NCBI GenBank assembly: GCA_035222895.1
Contig: JAVYIG010000118.1
Span: 248,001 to 312,000, forward strand
DNA from: Strongylocentrotus droebachiensis
Taxonomy: Eukaryota; Echinodermata; Echinoidea; Camarodonta; Strongylocentrotidae
DNA length: 64,000 nt
Direction: 5' to 3'
This document shows positions 13,193-26,521 of this stretch, piece after piece (positions within the stretch are counted from its first letter, which is position 1; the number at the start of each line of letters is the position of its first letter). The notes beneath the pieces were generated by a model that ran no database searches, was not told the origin of the DNA, and was given only the letters and a program-made list of their open reading frames with translations. Both the position numbers and the translations under genes were made by a program.

Positions 13193-15239
13193 TGATCTCT
13201 GTCATGTGCTGTTTGTGCTCTGTATTCACATTTTGACCAGGTTTGATATGTTTCACGTTTTTTTTGATGATCCTGAAACATGTTGCTTCTTGTTTGATTG
13301 TCAAAGCAAAGGGAAAACATCCTGAAGGAAGTCCCTACTTGTGCTGAAGCCTTATAACTTTGTAGATACAATTGTGTGTTGCTGATAATGCAATTAACAT
13401 GTAGCAAGCAAATAAATCGGCCATTTGATACAGAAGAAGCTGCATATGTTTAGGAATTTCATTTGAAATTGAATCTCCAACTTTTCTCAAAACTCAGTCA
13501 ATCTTCCTGATCCAGACTCTTACAGACTTGGATGTATTCTTAAAAGAAACTCCTGGGGAGATTCTATTTCCATTTTCCAAGCACATTTCTTTCATGATCT
13601 GATGATTTATATACGGTATAGGGTTTGCCCCCTAGTCATCCTAACAAAGCCTTTAACTGGACTGAAAAATTCGAAATTCGCAGAAAACTGGGTTAAAGGG
13701 AAAATCACTTTCACTTTCGCTGGTGTGTCAGTGCATGGTTGATTCTGACTGCTTGTAGCTCTACATTGAGCTGCTGAAGGCCTCCCTCATTGCATTAACA
13801 TTGTTGAAGTCATCTTTCACTTTCGGGGACGATAAATTCAAAAAGATAAGCATTGATATTACAGTGCTGCCAGAGATTGAATGATATAGGATGCTGTGTT
13901 TATTAATTTGGAAAGTGGAATCGATGGGATGACTTGGTTCATCTTCTGTCGGCTCTTTTTCAATTTAATAGTCATTTCCAAAGTTTACCACAAATATGAA
14001 AATGTATGCATCTGCATTTATGCTTTGACCTGCAGAAGTATTACATCTCCAGCTCATAGTTAAGCTGTGCTGGTTAAGTTTTAGTGGAATCTTTTGCAAG
14101 AGAACGTTCGCTTGACTCAAGTGAAGAGCCTGATATGAATTTATTCCCAGGATATTAATCACAATACTTTTCACTATTCATTTTCCCCTTTGATCCATAA
14201 AATAACAAAAGGAATGCGAAGGTGTTATACTTTTATAGCCAGAAAATCAATTCTTCTATTTAAAAACAAAGGAACAAAAGAATAGATCTTGTCAAATTGT
14301 AGGATTGAATTTTGGTCCAACTTGTGGCACATCTATCATAGATATTCTTAATAATGGTGAAATATTTTGGCCATGTTATACTCTGTATTTCAACACAGGC
14401 TCCAGCAAATGGTAAAATTATGAACCTGTAACGGTTTGTCAGAAAAAAAGGCTTATTAATTAGCATACCTTACCTTCCAGTAGCATATTTTGCCCCTCTG
14501 GTCTTCTCAATGTCACCCATACAGTATTACACCAGGTATGACTCACCCACTGCCTGTATAGATCTGTTTGGATGGCAGATTATATTTTATCAGGTCTTTG
14601 GTCATGGGATATGACTACGGATTGATCCAGCGAATATATTAGGCACCATGCTGCTGTGCTCATGAATGGACCATCATTATCAGGTGTTCTTGGCCTGGTT
14701 CAATCTATTGATTAAACAAAGGTATACAGAGATAGGAAGACAGCTTACAATTCAGAAGATTCATCAACAAAAGCATTCCACACGTGGCAGACATACCAGG
14801 CATATTTGTAGATCCTTTTCATTTATTGCCGCTGTGTAAACTGTACTTTTAAGGACATTATTCTTTTGTGGAATGTGATGTAAAAACTTTTTTTGTTTTG
14901 TTGCCCAACCTTCCACTTGCTTTCGTTTTCCCAGTGTTTACAGAGACCAATGTGTCTTCTTGTTAAAAGTCAAGATGGTAGTCCTTTAAGTTTAGATTAG
15001 AAGGACATTTTATTTGAGTTTTAAGAACTATATTTCTTTCTCATTTTATTTTGAACACAAGACATGAAATAATTCTAAACAGGCTTAAAGTAAAGACCCC
15101 AAATAAACAGCAATTCCTGGGATTCTCAAATTTGGAAAAATAGGACTCAACACTTCATCATTCTAAACAACATTAGGGAATATCTACAAAAATTACCTGC
15201 TGCTATCCGGCATCTGAGAATCTAGGGATGGCATTTTCT

Positions 15240-15400
15240 GCATCTATCCAAGACGGTGGGGATTTACCGGTTTTATTCTCGAGTTGATCTCAATCTATCT
15301 CTGGATTTGACGGAATTAGAGGACGCATCGAAACGTGTTTAGCGTTACGGGAGAAGTGTCGGCTCAACCAACGAGGGAGGGCTTTCTTTTCCGTCTTCCC
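15240..15400. promoter_or_regulatory. CpG-rich intronic patch
   Basis: A stretch of intron 2 with many CpGs (for example GACGGAATT, GGACGCATCGAAACG, GCGTTACGGG) in otherwise CpG-poor AT-rich DNA. No coding frame is supported. This could be a cis-regulatory module; only composition supports that. Confidence 0.25.
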
Positions 15401-16298
15401 TTTTCTTGTAAACTCATTGCTTATTTTGTTCTCTAAAATAACACCCCATAAATGAATACAAGACGATGGTGGTCAGGCTTTGTGGTTTCCATCAGAGCTG
15501 TGGAGGGGGAGGACATGGCTTGGAAGGTGTTTAGTTTGTCTCTGAATAAAGGAATAAATATCAGCAGGATTAAAGGGAAGGATCAGGAGCTTAAAATCAA
15601 ATATCACAAACATATGTTTGATATCTTAGTTTTATCATGGAGTAACAAAAACAAATGGTTTCATGAGGTGATTATCTGTCATTGTTCATGTAGTACATGG
15701 AAATATGAATATTAACCTCAATCACATCCATTTTTACAGAAAATTAAAGCAATCACTAATATTGTGCAAGAGAAGGAATGTCATGTCCAAAATTAGTACC
15801 CAAAAAAAAACTGTTAACAGTTTATGAAACAAAGATCATGGAATTCCTCTAATGAGGAGCTGGTATTGGTCAAAACTGTCATACATTTTCATGAAAATTT
15901 TTCCATTTTATTCCATTCTAATATTTGATTTGAATTGGAAAGAAAAATATGTTCCCAAGACATCTTCAAAATCTTGGTCCATTCAACACAACATTGTCTT
16001 ATTAAGAGCCGGTTGAATCTGTAGTTTTTGATAGAACATTGCTCATTATTGAACAGAATGTATAGTTGAGATCACTTTGGTGGGGTTTTAAGTGCTATCA
16101 TCGAGTGTAAAAGAGATTAATGATGCATGACTTTCTAATCTATCAAACCATGGTTCTTTGACAGAAAAATTAGTGTTAGAATGGGAGGATTAGAGGGTAG
16201 GAGAACGAGAGGGTGAAGGAGTTATAAGATCTGGAAGCGAGATAGACAGGTAATGAAGAGACAGAATAGCATTACAGACAAGTTCAATTGAATTTAGA

Positions 16299-16550
16299 TG
16301 CCGTGATCAATACGGCGGTTTGCCAGCTTCACGATTCCCCAAGTTGCGATTACGACAGCCCGCGACCCCCTCGGGCGCGATATGGCTACCGATCGTTTCG
16401 CCTGGCTTTTCACCGAGATAGATGGTTGGCAAGGTTCTGCGACAAATTATCGCGGGGCTAACGTAGCTGGCTTGACCTCGCTCAGGGGGGTGGGGATTCG
16501 TACGCCTTGTCAGGCACCCTGCCAAATGTTAGCTTAGCTGTAGCCACCCC
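16299..16550. promoter_or_regulatory. CpG-dense intronic island
   Basis: I count about 22 CpG dinucleotides between 16299 and 16515, against very few in neighbouring kilobases. The open frame on the minus strand here has no recognisable domain, so coding is not supported. A regulatory element or an unmethylated alternative start region in intron 2 is the likeliest explanation. It is followed at 16716-16748 by a CCCG/CCGC run and a perfect 8-bp-arm hairpin (CAGCCAGG/CCTGGCTG). Confidence 0.35.
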
Positions 16551-18536
16551 ACCAAAAAAACACTGGCCCATGTATGCTGGGCATTATTTCCATTCAGGAA
16601 CAACCATTCTGGTTAACTTTTCACTCTGATATGAATTGATCTTGGATGAAAGCAGAGGTGGAATAACTACCCCATGAAAGGAGGGCTTTGTCAATAAGCG
16701 GATGGGGTCCAGTACGCCCGCCCGCCCGCCAGCCAGGCAGCCTGGCTGCAGGGAGGAGGGTAAACATTTTGTCCTGTGATTGTTCCCTGTTTGTCAAGAG
16801 CTTGTAGAAGCACCAGAAAAACTAGCCCCTGTGTCTATTGTGTGCTCTCTGAAACTTGAAACGCACTTTTCTGAAAGGAAAAGGGCATGAGTGGACGAAT
16901 AACCCAAGTGTAGGTGGATTAATGATTATTGAATGAAGCTGTTTATTCGTTTCAAGGTTATGATTCTTGAGGGACTTTTATTTGAGCAAGATATAGCAAT
17001 TTGAGATGGAAGAAAGAGGCTTTGTATGAATCTGTTCTTGTTATTTGATTGGCACTTGTACTTAAATAGGGCTTCAATTTACAAGGCCCATCATCCTCTC
17101 ATTGAATTAGTCATTTAGTTAATTGATATCCTGCTTACAATGACTGTCACTCTCAGCATTCATTCATGGAGGGGATTCAAGTACTTTTGTAATTGTGATG
17201 CATTACCAATCCAACAAGAGAAACCATTTTTCACAGAAATCTGACTTAAAATAGACAACCCAACTGCCCCTTGTGGAAAAAGAAAAGAAAAGAGACTCTT
17301 AAAAGCCAATTAGCTAATTAGATGGAGCAACAGATCAGAGAAATTATTCTTGTTTCAAAGTTTGTTTACATGGTAACATGCAATAGAATGGTAATAGGAA
17401 ACGAGCCATAGAAATAGAAAGTGTCATTGAAATCCAGCTCACAATTTCCCCCAATGAAATGAACAAGAACTAGAAAACAGAAGAACTTTCTATCAATGCA
17501 CTATTCTATTAGACGCATTAGACTGCCCTTTATGATAGCTTGTTTCAAGTCTCAGTTTTCTTTTATATATTATCATTTATTGATGTTGAGATAAATACTA
17601 TGTTCAATATGATTGTAGTGCAAAGAAAATTTAAAGATAGTCTCCTTTGATAGTCCATGTACTTATTTATAAATTTGTGATTGTCATTTTAAGATACTTT
17701 TTAAAAGACAGAACTGGTATGAAAAATTCTCCCGATAGCCTATATGAAAGGCTACCGAGCTTGGCTAGCAATCCGTATAACCTTGTTGAAGTCTGTTATC
17801 ATATCCTTCTAAAGGATTATCGTGAATAAAATCACTAAATACCAGGATTTGGGAATCAGATAGAAGCTTAGACCTCTGAAAGTGCAATATTACTGTTATC
17901 AAAGTCGCATACCATATACCACAGAAGTGTTCTCTCAATTGCAACCTCCCAAATCAGTGGGTATTACGCCTAGACTATTTGTAATTTCACTGAAACTTAA
18001 GATGTTGATTACACAATATCATTATTCAAAAGGGATGATTTCCAATGTAATACAATTCCTCCATTATTCATTAAAACTAGAGGGCCTACATGTATACTAG
18101 AAAGACTTGACCAAAACCCTTTACTCATAATCAATACCTTGTCATGTTTTGTAATATTTCATCTTCTCTCTCTATCTAATCATTTCTCTTTATTTCCTTG
18201 AACTGTAATGAAATTCCTAAAAACGCTGCACAAATCTGCACGTACCAAACTAAAGAATACCATTAATCATTACACAACCATGGACCTAAACTTAGCTAAA
18301 TGTTTGTACACTTTCCATTCTGTCCACTGTGTAATTGTGCTTTGCTTTATATTGTAGATTGCCCAAATCCAGTTCCTGTGTTTAGACCAAGACCTTGTGA
18401 GGGGCCAAGGCTCCACCAGTGTTTTATTGAGGGTCACTGTTTGGTTCTCTCCTAATTGACAGATACCAAGGCGAGCAGGAGTATTGCTGTACAGAGCTCT
18501 GATGTGTTCAAGCAATAATAAAACATCTATTGTCTG

Positions 18537-18604
18537 TTTGGAGCCATAAGGGTGTTAGCTTTGTGTAAAATGATATGAATTAACACCCTTCTTGAGTTGT
18601 TAGG
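18537..18604 (+). mobile_element. Hairpin element copy 1
   Basis: Left arm GGAGCCATAAGGGTGTTA and right arm TTAACACCCTTCTTGAGTT flank a loop reading TTGTGTAAAATGATATGAA. It belongs to the dispersed palindromic family described under findings, and I take this loop orientation as +. It is preceded by TGTCTGTT, matching the outer arm segment of the best copy (34491-34573). Confidence 0.65.
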
Positions 18605-18895
18605 TTTCTGTTATATCTGAGGAGTGCAAAGTGAACAGCTTTAGGATACATGTATGCCTGTGTTTAGAGCTTTTCTTAGAATTTACCTTTTAGAAATCTG
18701 AATATTTTCTATGTTGTTTCAAGTACACCTGGTGTCCTCATGAGATATTAATTGAGTGTTATAATAATTGGCAGTGAGAAAAGAGAGAAAGAGAATGAAA
18801 AGAAATCATCACCATGGTTCAGATATGTGTTTCCACTGAATCTATTCTACAAGCTTTATTACATTTAGTTGTCCAACTCCAAATGAAATAGACCC

Positions 18896-18968
18896 CTAAA
18901 AGCTATAAGGACGTTACTTGTGTATAAAATAATATGAGTCAATGCCCTTTTAGCTCTCTACAGATGAT
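18896..18968 (+). mobile_element. Hairpin element copy 2
   Basis: AGCTATAAGGACGTTA and CAATGCCCTTTTAGCTCT arms enclose a loop TGTGTATAAAATAATATGAG, nearly the same as copy 1, 350 bp upstream and in the same orientation. The arms are more degraded. The right arm is followed by ACAGATGAT, a relic of the outer ACAGACGAT segment. Confidence 0.6.
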
Positions 18969-20999
18969 ATAAAACAAGTTCAGAGTTACACCTGCACAAA
19001 GTGTACTGTGTGTAGTTTAATGACAATAGCTTGAACAAGTCAAACATTGCTTTCAAGGGTGTTCTCTTTGCTTGGCCAGTGAAGAGATAATTTGTTACCA
19101 ATTTCTTTCTTAAGCAAACTATTGTTAATGTCCTCCCCATTGTATGAGACCCAACTATTTGACGGCATTGTTTGGTAATAAAGTCAAATTCCTGCATGAA
19201 ATACTGATTACAAAGCTGCAATCATTGGTGCATTAACAGTTGTTGGCAGTGTTGATAATCTTTTGGTTTCTATTTTGAATTATAGTACCTTTAGAATATA
19301 TGTGTAAATGACAAATGTAATATTCATTGGAAAAATATTGATGAATTATCTGGACATCTGGTTGGTAGTTTGATAATAAAAGATAACTGATGTGATATGA
19401 TATTGATCACTCAGATTTTAACATCTAATGAATACAAAAATTACAATTCTCCATTTATACTTTCAATATTCACTCCTTGCATTTAATGGCAATCATGTCA
19501 TATCATATGGAAGTTCAGTGTTCAGAAAGATTTGGTAGTACAAAATATAAACAAAGATATACGTTTAATAAGGATGATCCTCAAAGGTTAAAACAGTAAC
19601 CCTGATTAATGTTTTGTACATTTAAATACTGAAGGTTTTGTGAATAACCGGAGATGCATGTAAACAAAGTAGTATTATATATCGAACGATGGCTCCTAAC
19701 GTAGGTAATACCTGTCCAACATATTACAACATTTTGAAGGATATCCTTCTTAACCAGAAGTAATTCATGAAATCCAAGCCTTTTCTTTCCTTCCTCATTC
19801 GCTCTTAAAACTTCCTCATCCTCTTCACATCATTTCCTCCAATTAATACGTTTCTTGATAACACATCACTCCCATTTAAAAAAAAAAAAAAAATTGATTG
19901 CAGGAGCTCATTATTGGGTGAAAGTTTGGGAATGGTGTAATCATTATGAATGTTGTAGAAAAAAATTAGCATATAAACTCAGTACAGTATGTAGCCCATT
20001 CTCAACCATGACAAATATATAATATAACCAAAACAAATAATCTTGGAATATACATGTACATGTAGATCTTTCAATGTTTACTTTTCACTTTATAGAATTG
20101 ATATGTATCTTTAGAATCATAATAATTGTCAGTGAGTGAGTAAATGACTGTATTCACATTGCTTGGGAGGGGGTGGGGTCAGGAGGGACTGTATTCCTCA
20201 AGGAAGAGATGTCAAATATATGTGTGAACATTATGTATATTCCTGTTCAGTTTGCCTTCAAATGTATGCCTACTACCTCTTCATGGCCTCATAACTATGT
20301 CAGTATGAAGTCCACATCCAAACTTCTGTGAAATGAATTAGGCCTGGCCATGTAGAGCTTACCGTATCACCTTCATTCATTACGCATGAAATGAGGAGGT
20401 TCTTGACCTTGCCTCGATCTTCCCCAAAGAACGACATCCAGGAAGCGTTTTCTTCCTGTGGTGTTTTCTTACAAACCTCGCTGGCTGATGATCCAGTTTA
20501 CACTCCTTTCTCAGAAGTTTGGATCAGGATATTGAAACTTACAGTAAGATCATTCATGCTCACTCCAATAACAGTAGAGAAAAATGATTGAGGAAAGAAT
20601 GAGGTCTGTAACAGAGGACACTTCCTAAATCTATTCCTTTGTTTAGTCTTTCAGATTATGATAGTATAACAGGCAGAGGTTGTTTCTGGTGAATGTTGCA
20701 GTACAATTTCAAGTGCGATATTATATTTCAAAGTTATCTCATTAAGTAATCATGAAATAAATCTAGAACGGGGGAAATGATGGTTCAATGACCATTGACC
20801 AAGATATGATCATGATTCATGTTCCTGAAGTGGTGACGGTAATAAGTCATGTTTACGTGCATGACAGGGACAGCTTGAATAGTGTTGGGATCCATATCAC
20901 TATGACAGTGGTATACACAACACTATACCAAGTACCATACACTTCAGGCTTCCTGTATGTATGATCATGGTATGATGCCATTGCTTCTCTCTTGGGCTT

Positions 21000-21047
21000 C
21001 GGTCATTGCCTGAGCTGAGGTCATTCCTGAGGTCACGCCCAAGGTCA
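21000..21047 (+). promoter_or_regulatory. Array of nuclear-receptor half-sites (DR6-like)
   Basis: AGGTCA occurs at 21018, 21030 and 21042, an exact 12-bp period (6-bp spacers), with a related CGGTCA at 21000. The last copy, CCAAGGTCA, also fits the extended monomer site of SF-1/ERR-type receptors. Three in-phase perfect half-sites in 30 bp are unlikely by chance and suggest a receptor-binding element, although spacing of six is unusual for dimers. Confidence 0.4.
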
Positions 21048-22739
21048 CGGGTGGTCCCCTCCTAACAGCCAAACGTGGCAGCCAGATTCTTGGAAATGGG
21101 CCTTAAAGAGAAAGTTGAGACTTGAGTTCTACTCATGCGATTGCATTGTGAAAGAATCTGCCTGGAAGCCATTGGAAAATGTTAATTTTGTAGCGCATAA
21201 TAATGGGTGTACACTGATGTTTTGAAATCATCAAATAATGATAAATCAGGTCACTGGACACAAACATGTGATTTAAAGGTTTCATAAAAACACTTTGGCT
21301 GTTTTATTGTGATATTTCAAATAAAGTAAAGAGCAATCCTTCTGGGGAAAACATTATTACTGTAATATTCTTCCAAATTAACATTAAAAGGTGAGAAAGC
21401 TCACAATAATTTCCACCTTTACCAGAAATAATCTTTTCTTTTAATGTACAAGTTACTAGTACTGGAATGGATATAAGCAAAGGGAGAACAAGGAAGAGAG
21501 TTTGACAAGGGTTGGGAGAGAACGATAATCTTTTACTGTTGAGCATGACTTGAGATTGGGGAGTTAGCTGGCGGATTGATGTTTATTTACAGCAAAACAA
21601 AACTGAAACAATATCATGGAGTGCCGATTTATGAGTTTTGTTTACATTCATTATCAAATTACTATTGATTTATAGGGTTAGACAAGGGTATAGTGTTAAA
21701 TTAGTGAGATGATCATGGGGTAATTGTTAGTTTCAATGATTCTTTTGTTATTCAGAAGGCTGCCATTGTAGAAAGAAATCTGATCACGCAGCCATTAGTT
21801 TTAGCTGTCAGAAGTGATTTCCTCTCAATGATGTGAGCTCTCTGAGGCTACCGCTCTATGTAGGCTTAGCATGGGAAATTAAACAAGGCAGGGCACGGTG
21901 TCGGGAGTGGACCTCTTTCACTGTAGAGGTGATCACATTCTTGCTTCTAACCCTACTTCATTTAACCTTTCTAAATTCTTTTTCTTGTTTCCTGTTTTTA
22001 GTTGTGTTTTATTGGTAATGTGCCTGGGTCAGAAAGGAATAAAGAGCAATCTTACAGACCAAAGGCATTATTAGCAATTTACAAATTTTCAACCTGCTTA
22101 TATCATCACAATAGAAGTAGATACATGACTTGTTACAAGTTGTCTATTGATAGGTCTATAAAAGGGCTTATTATTGCAATTCTGTTACAGTCTCTGAATG
22201 TCTAATTTGATTGATAATCTGTTTTGATGTCTAGCCCTCATTGCGCCAGTCGATAATACTTTGAATTCAAGGCAAGGAAAATATAACTTGAAAAAGTGAA
22301 AGGAAATTTGTGGACAATGGAAGCACGTCCCCCTCTCACTCTCTTGTTCTTCACCTTCCCGAGAGGCATCATTATAAGCAGAGGAAGCAACACCTTTTCA
22401 AAAAGGTGATTCCCCTCTCGCGTAAACAAAATGGCTGCTTTAGATTTGCGATACCAATACAGCTTGAATGAAGGAGTGAAGGTAAACACTCCAATTGGCC
22501 AAATAAAGCAGTCATTGAGTTGGATTTTCAGAAGAAATCGTTTGGGCTTGGACCCTCTTAGAAGGCTTCTTGAGAGGTTTAATCTAGCAAGCCTAGCATA
22601 CAAAAGACCAGTAAGTCCCAAGTAAGTCTCATTGTCTGTGCTTCATGCTCTCTCTGAGTACCTCTCTCTCTCTCTTTCCTTCTCTCACATGGGCTATTAT
22701 CCATTTTCGTTGAATGTCTCTCATTAAATGCTTTCTCCG

Positions 22740-22920
22740 TTGAATATCTCAATAGCCCCTTCTCAGGGACGTTAGTCAGGTGTGCGTATGTGCGACCGAG
22801 CAGCGATCTTAAGTGGATCTGCCGCGGCAGGGAGAGGTCATTGGCGGTCAGCGGAACGCCGCTGTTTGATTCCCCGGCCGAGGTGATCCCGGGACCTCAT
22901 GAATAACCATGGTTGGGAGC
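22740..22920. promoter_or_regulatory. CpG/GC-rich intronic patch
   Basis: A short GC-rich segment (CTGCCGCGGCAGGG, GGAACGCCGCTG, CCCCGGCCGAGG) in AT-rich intron 2, including the palindrome CTGCCGCGGCAG. No coding evidence. It is a possible regulatory element, supported only by composition. Confidence 0.25.
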
Positions 22921-24838
22921 GTGTTGTCAGTTTGTGCAAGCCAAACTCCCATTTGTTGGATTGTTTGTACGGCTGTTAGGAATTTGAATCTCTTTCTCTC
23001 TTACCCTCCGTCCCTCTCTTTCTCCTCTTCTTCTAGAGTAGCATTTGAGAAGAACTGGAGAGTTATTCTGATAGCATGAGGCACTAGCTTGGGATGTAGT
23101 CTGAATTCCATCTCTTGAGAATATAAAATCATTTCTGTCTCATCTGCAGTCTAGCATCAGAAATTATGTTGTAATTGTCATCAATTTTGAATGTATTTAA
23201 TAGTGAACTATGGAATTAAAGTATTTTCTAATTGTTCCAAATATAAAGAGCTGGAATCCCAGATTTTCTTTTCTGATTGATATTGATGTCTAAGAATATT
23301 GTTTCTATTTCGTTATCCTCTAAAGCTCTCTCCCTCACTTCACTATGTGACACTAATGAGCAGAATGCATTGTAGAAATGGTATTCACTGAATCTTGAAT
23401 TGCAGGTTCCATGTACTTCACTCTTTCAAATCAAATGGATTATCGATCAACTAGAGTAGCTAGAAGAATCGCATTGCTCTATTTTGTTTTCTCATGATAT
23501 ATTTGCATCCCAATCGGAATATATTGCTAATCAATAATCATCCAATTTCTTACAATTTGTGTGGCCTTTGATCTGTTTCTTCATTGGAGTCACTTCTCAA
23601 GCTTATCCCAGGTAGAAGAACATTTTGCAGTCAATTTCATCGATCTTTCAAATCACAATAAATTCGATCTTTTCAAATCGATACCTAGAGTAAATTTGGC
23701 AATGTCCTTGCTTCTTTCTCTCCCAAACGTGCAAACAAAGCTGTATGCAAGATTTGTTTATATCTGTAAGACACAAGGTTTGTTCTCCCCGATCGATACA
23801 TCACATAAACCTGTAAGTTCAAAGCGTCCACAGACTGTCAACAAGGTGGCGGAGCATTTCTAAAGAAGCGGCGTTGCAATGAGTTTCCATTGTTTCTCCT
23901 GGACCCAAGGTGACCAGTCAAGCAAGTCTATCCTTCGCACCTGTGTTCATTCCCAGGAGGTACAATAGAAGGCTTCAGAACTGATCGTCCAAAACCCTAG
24001 GTCCAGGAACCCTAACAATGGGTCTCTCATTAACGTTGGCTTAATGCCCTGGTCCGATCAGCAAGGCTGATTTAACTCAATCACAATCATGTGCACTACT
24101 TCCACTTTTGTTGTTTGATGTGCTGGAACATCTTGTTAGTTCTGTTCATATAAGGCAGCCTAATTTGATTAATCTCTGGAGTTCCATCTGTCTTAATACC
24201 CTTCAATTTCATTAGGGCTATAGCGTAATATAGGATTTCATTTTCACATGTCATTGTACTATATACAAGACAGTTTTAAATGTCACAAGTTACAGAGGTA
24301 CATGTACTTCAGTGTGAAACTGTTTTCTAAGTAACTTGCATTGGCGTGCCTTGATTGAAAGTATCGGTTATAAATTTATCTTGTATTAACAGTATTGCCC
24401 TTAATCTTGTGGAACAGGATACAGAATTGCTCGTGATAAATCAAAACTACTTGAATGAACATAAATTTAGTGTTATTGGTTATAACCATAAAACAGTGAT
24501 GTTTTTAGATGAGTAACAGTGATTGGAATGAAAAAATATTTCTCTACAACTTCACTTGGTCAAAATCCCATATTCTTTCAATTTTTCCTTGCCCTTAGCC
24601 TTACTGTGCAATTGATTTTTTTCATTTTTTTCTAAGTGAAACATTCTATGTGGAGTATTCTTAGTAACGAAGCTCTCAACATGACTTTCGTACGCTCTCA
24701 GGACACATCCCTGAAGCATCTTGGTTCTTTTCCCACTGCCTAGAACATGCCAAGAAATCCTAGCAACATTTGTAATGTCTAAAGAGCAAGAGGAAGACAG
24801 GAGGGGGAGATAGAAGTGTGCCAAGGATTTGGTCATCG

Positions 24839-24852
24839 AGGTCACAAGGTCA
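24839..24852 (+). promoter_or_regulatory. DR2 nuclear-receptor element
   Basis: AGGTCA CA AGGTCA is a perfect direct repeat with 2-bp spacing, a configuration bound by RXR heterodimers and orphan receptors. It lies in intron 2, 3.8 kb from the DR6-like array. Sequence match only. Confidence 0.4.
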
Positions 24853-26146
24853 CAGTACAATCTCTACAGGAGACTGATACTGAAACATTTCATATCATTC
24901 AATATCCTTAATCCTGAATTATGCAACACGTGGCGACTGTTGCAGTCACATGACTTCGCTGTTACTGTTTCAATTCGTTGTACTTGCAGCATTTGCGCTC
25001 CCCAATTCCTGCCACTTCACAGGTGTAGTACATGTAGGTCCATAATTGTAAACTGTCTGCAGTTGTCTCTACTGCATGTGTTCTTCCCTAATCTTTCCCT
25101 CAGTTAGCTGCTGTAGACCTTGCATGGTCTATTTACCCTAGCTTGCTGCCTGTCTCTGTGCGGGCTGTGACCGGTGTATCTGCTGCATGGTTGCTAGGGG
25201 AAACCGGTTCTACTGGCGCTGGGAAAATCCCCTGACTCATAAAGAGGAATAAAGACAAAGTGTCTGGACCCTTCTCAACTTGTCACATCTTTTAAAACTA
25301 ATTGATCTCTTTCTTTTGTTGTTTTAAGACATGTATGCTTGAGATTTTGTCAGATACCTGACGGACGGAGAATGGAAAGGACCTGTTCCTTTAAACCCCA
25401 TTGTGGTTTAGTTACAAGTGCAATTATTGACAGTGTCAAGTGCTCTTGATTATTATCTGTGGAGCAACATGTTTCCACGGATCATGACTTTTCATTTCAT
25501 ATCCAGTCATATAAGTGTACACTTCCATACTATCGCCTGGTGCATTTCCACCATAGACCATTTTCTTATGTTAAATGTGTTAGAAATGTATAGTTTTTTG
25601 GTTTTGTTTTGAAATAGATTAGTGATACATATCATCTCTATTAAAGCAGCATCGTGTTAAACATAGAAATCAGGGAGAACACTCAGAGTAAAAACAGAGG
25701 ATAAAGGACCTGCTTGTAATATGCTTTATAGGTTGGAAAGGAAACTCTTCTAAGAAACAAGATTTCTGTACTGTACAATGGTTAAGATTGGAAACGAGGC
25801 ACATGCCAAGGAGAATGTAACCGATCTCCCAGTGAGATGTCACCAATCTCTTTCTCCCTGCCAAAAGGGGTCTCTTTTCCTGTCAGTTCAACTTGCCTGT
25901 ACAGCCTTATTGATTTTCCTTTAAGTCCACTTGGTCGAGCGAGCATTTCGACACCCGCAAAATGCCGATAATGGTCGGATCGTTGAGAGGCAAGGTGCCG
26001 CAAAGCTAGATTTGTGGTCAGTCAGCTCAGGTAGTTTGCTCCACGCGCCATGACAGGGTTTGTAAGACGCAGGAGACCACAGTGTTGGTATTTGGGGGAT
26101 AGGTGGTGGAAGTGGGAGTGGACGTTCCTACCTCTCTTTTACCTGC

Positions 26147-26156
<10 letters not shown>

Positions 26157-26205
<49 letters not shown>
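26157..26205 (+). repeat. (CT)n microsatellite
   Basis: About 24 uninterrupted CT units in intron 2. Open frames across it on both strands are low-complexity artefacts. Confidence 0.95.
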
Positions 26206-26206
<1 letters not shown>

Positions 26207-26267
26207 ACTGGAGTGTGGTGTAGACATGGCAAGGACAGCCATACTGAGAAAAAATATATATCATCCA

Positions 26268-26332
26268 TTTGGATCCAGAAAGGCGTTAATTCCGATCATT
26301 TTACACAGAGTTAACACCCTTCTGGCTCCAAA
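26268..26332 (-). mobile_element. Hairpin element copy 3
   Basis: Arms TTTGGATCCAGAAAGGCGTTAA and TTAACACCCTTCTGGCTCCAAA pair over 22 bp with three mismatches. Read on the minus strand the loop is TCTGTGTAAAATGATCGG, matching copy 1, so the copy sits in the opposite orientation. The right arm is followed by AAACAGACGA. Confidence 0.75.
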
Positions 26333-26456
26333 GCCCAAACAGACGAAACTGATAAATTGTTTAAATTAAAGTTTTCTGGTCATTGCTGATATCACAAATC
26401 CTGCTTGCCTCTTAAACTGAAAGGTAACGGGTCATTTAATGCTTACATATCTTTAG

Positions 26457-26521
26457 TTTAGAGCTAGAAGGGTGTTAACTATGAGCAATTTGCATGGAGT
26501 TAACGCCCTTTTGGTTCTGAG
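26457..26521. mobile_element. Hairpin element copy 4
   Basis: Arms TTTAGAGCTAGAAGGGTGTTAACT and the complement of AGTTAACGCCC..TTCTGAG pair over about 24 bp. The loop (ATGAGCAATTTGCATGG) has drifted. It lies only 125 bp from copy 3 and is followed by GCAGATGAT. Confidence 0.7.

Noticed and set aside
22431..22625. 64-codon frame with a good ATG context in intron 2
   Set aside because: A splice at GGTAAAC would be phase 0, and joining to Runx exon 3 would hit an early stop. No homology recognised.
26027..26369. Arg/Glu-repeat and Ser/Leu-repeat frames on opposite strands
   Set aside because: Both are translations of the CT microsatellite.
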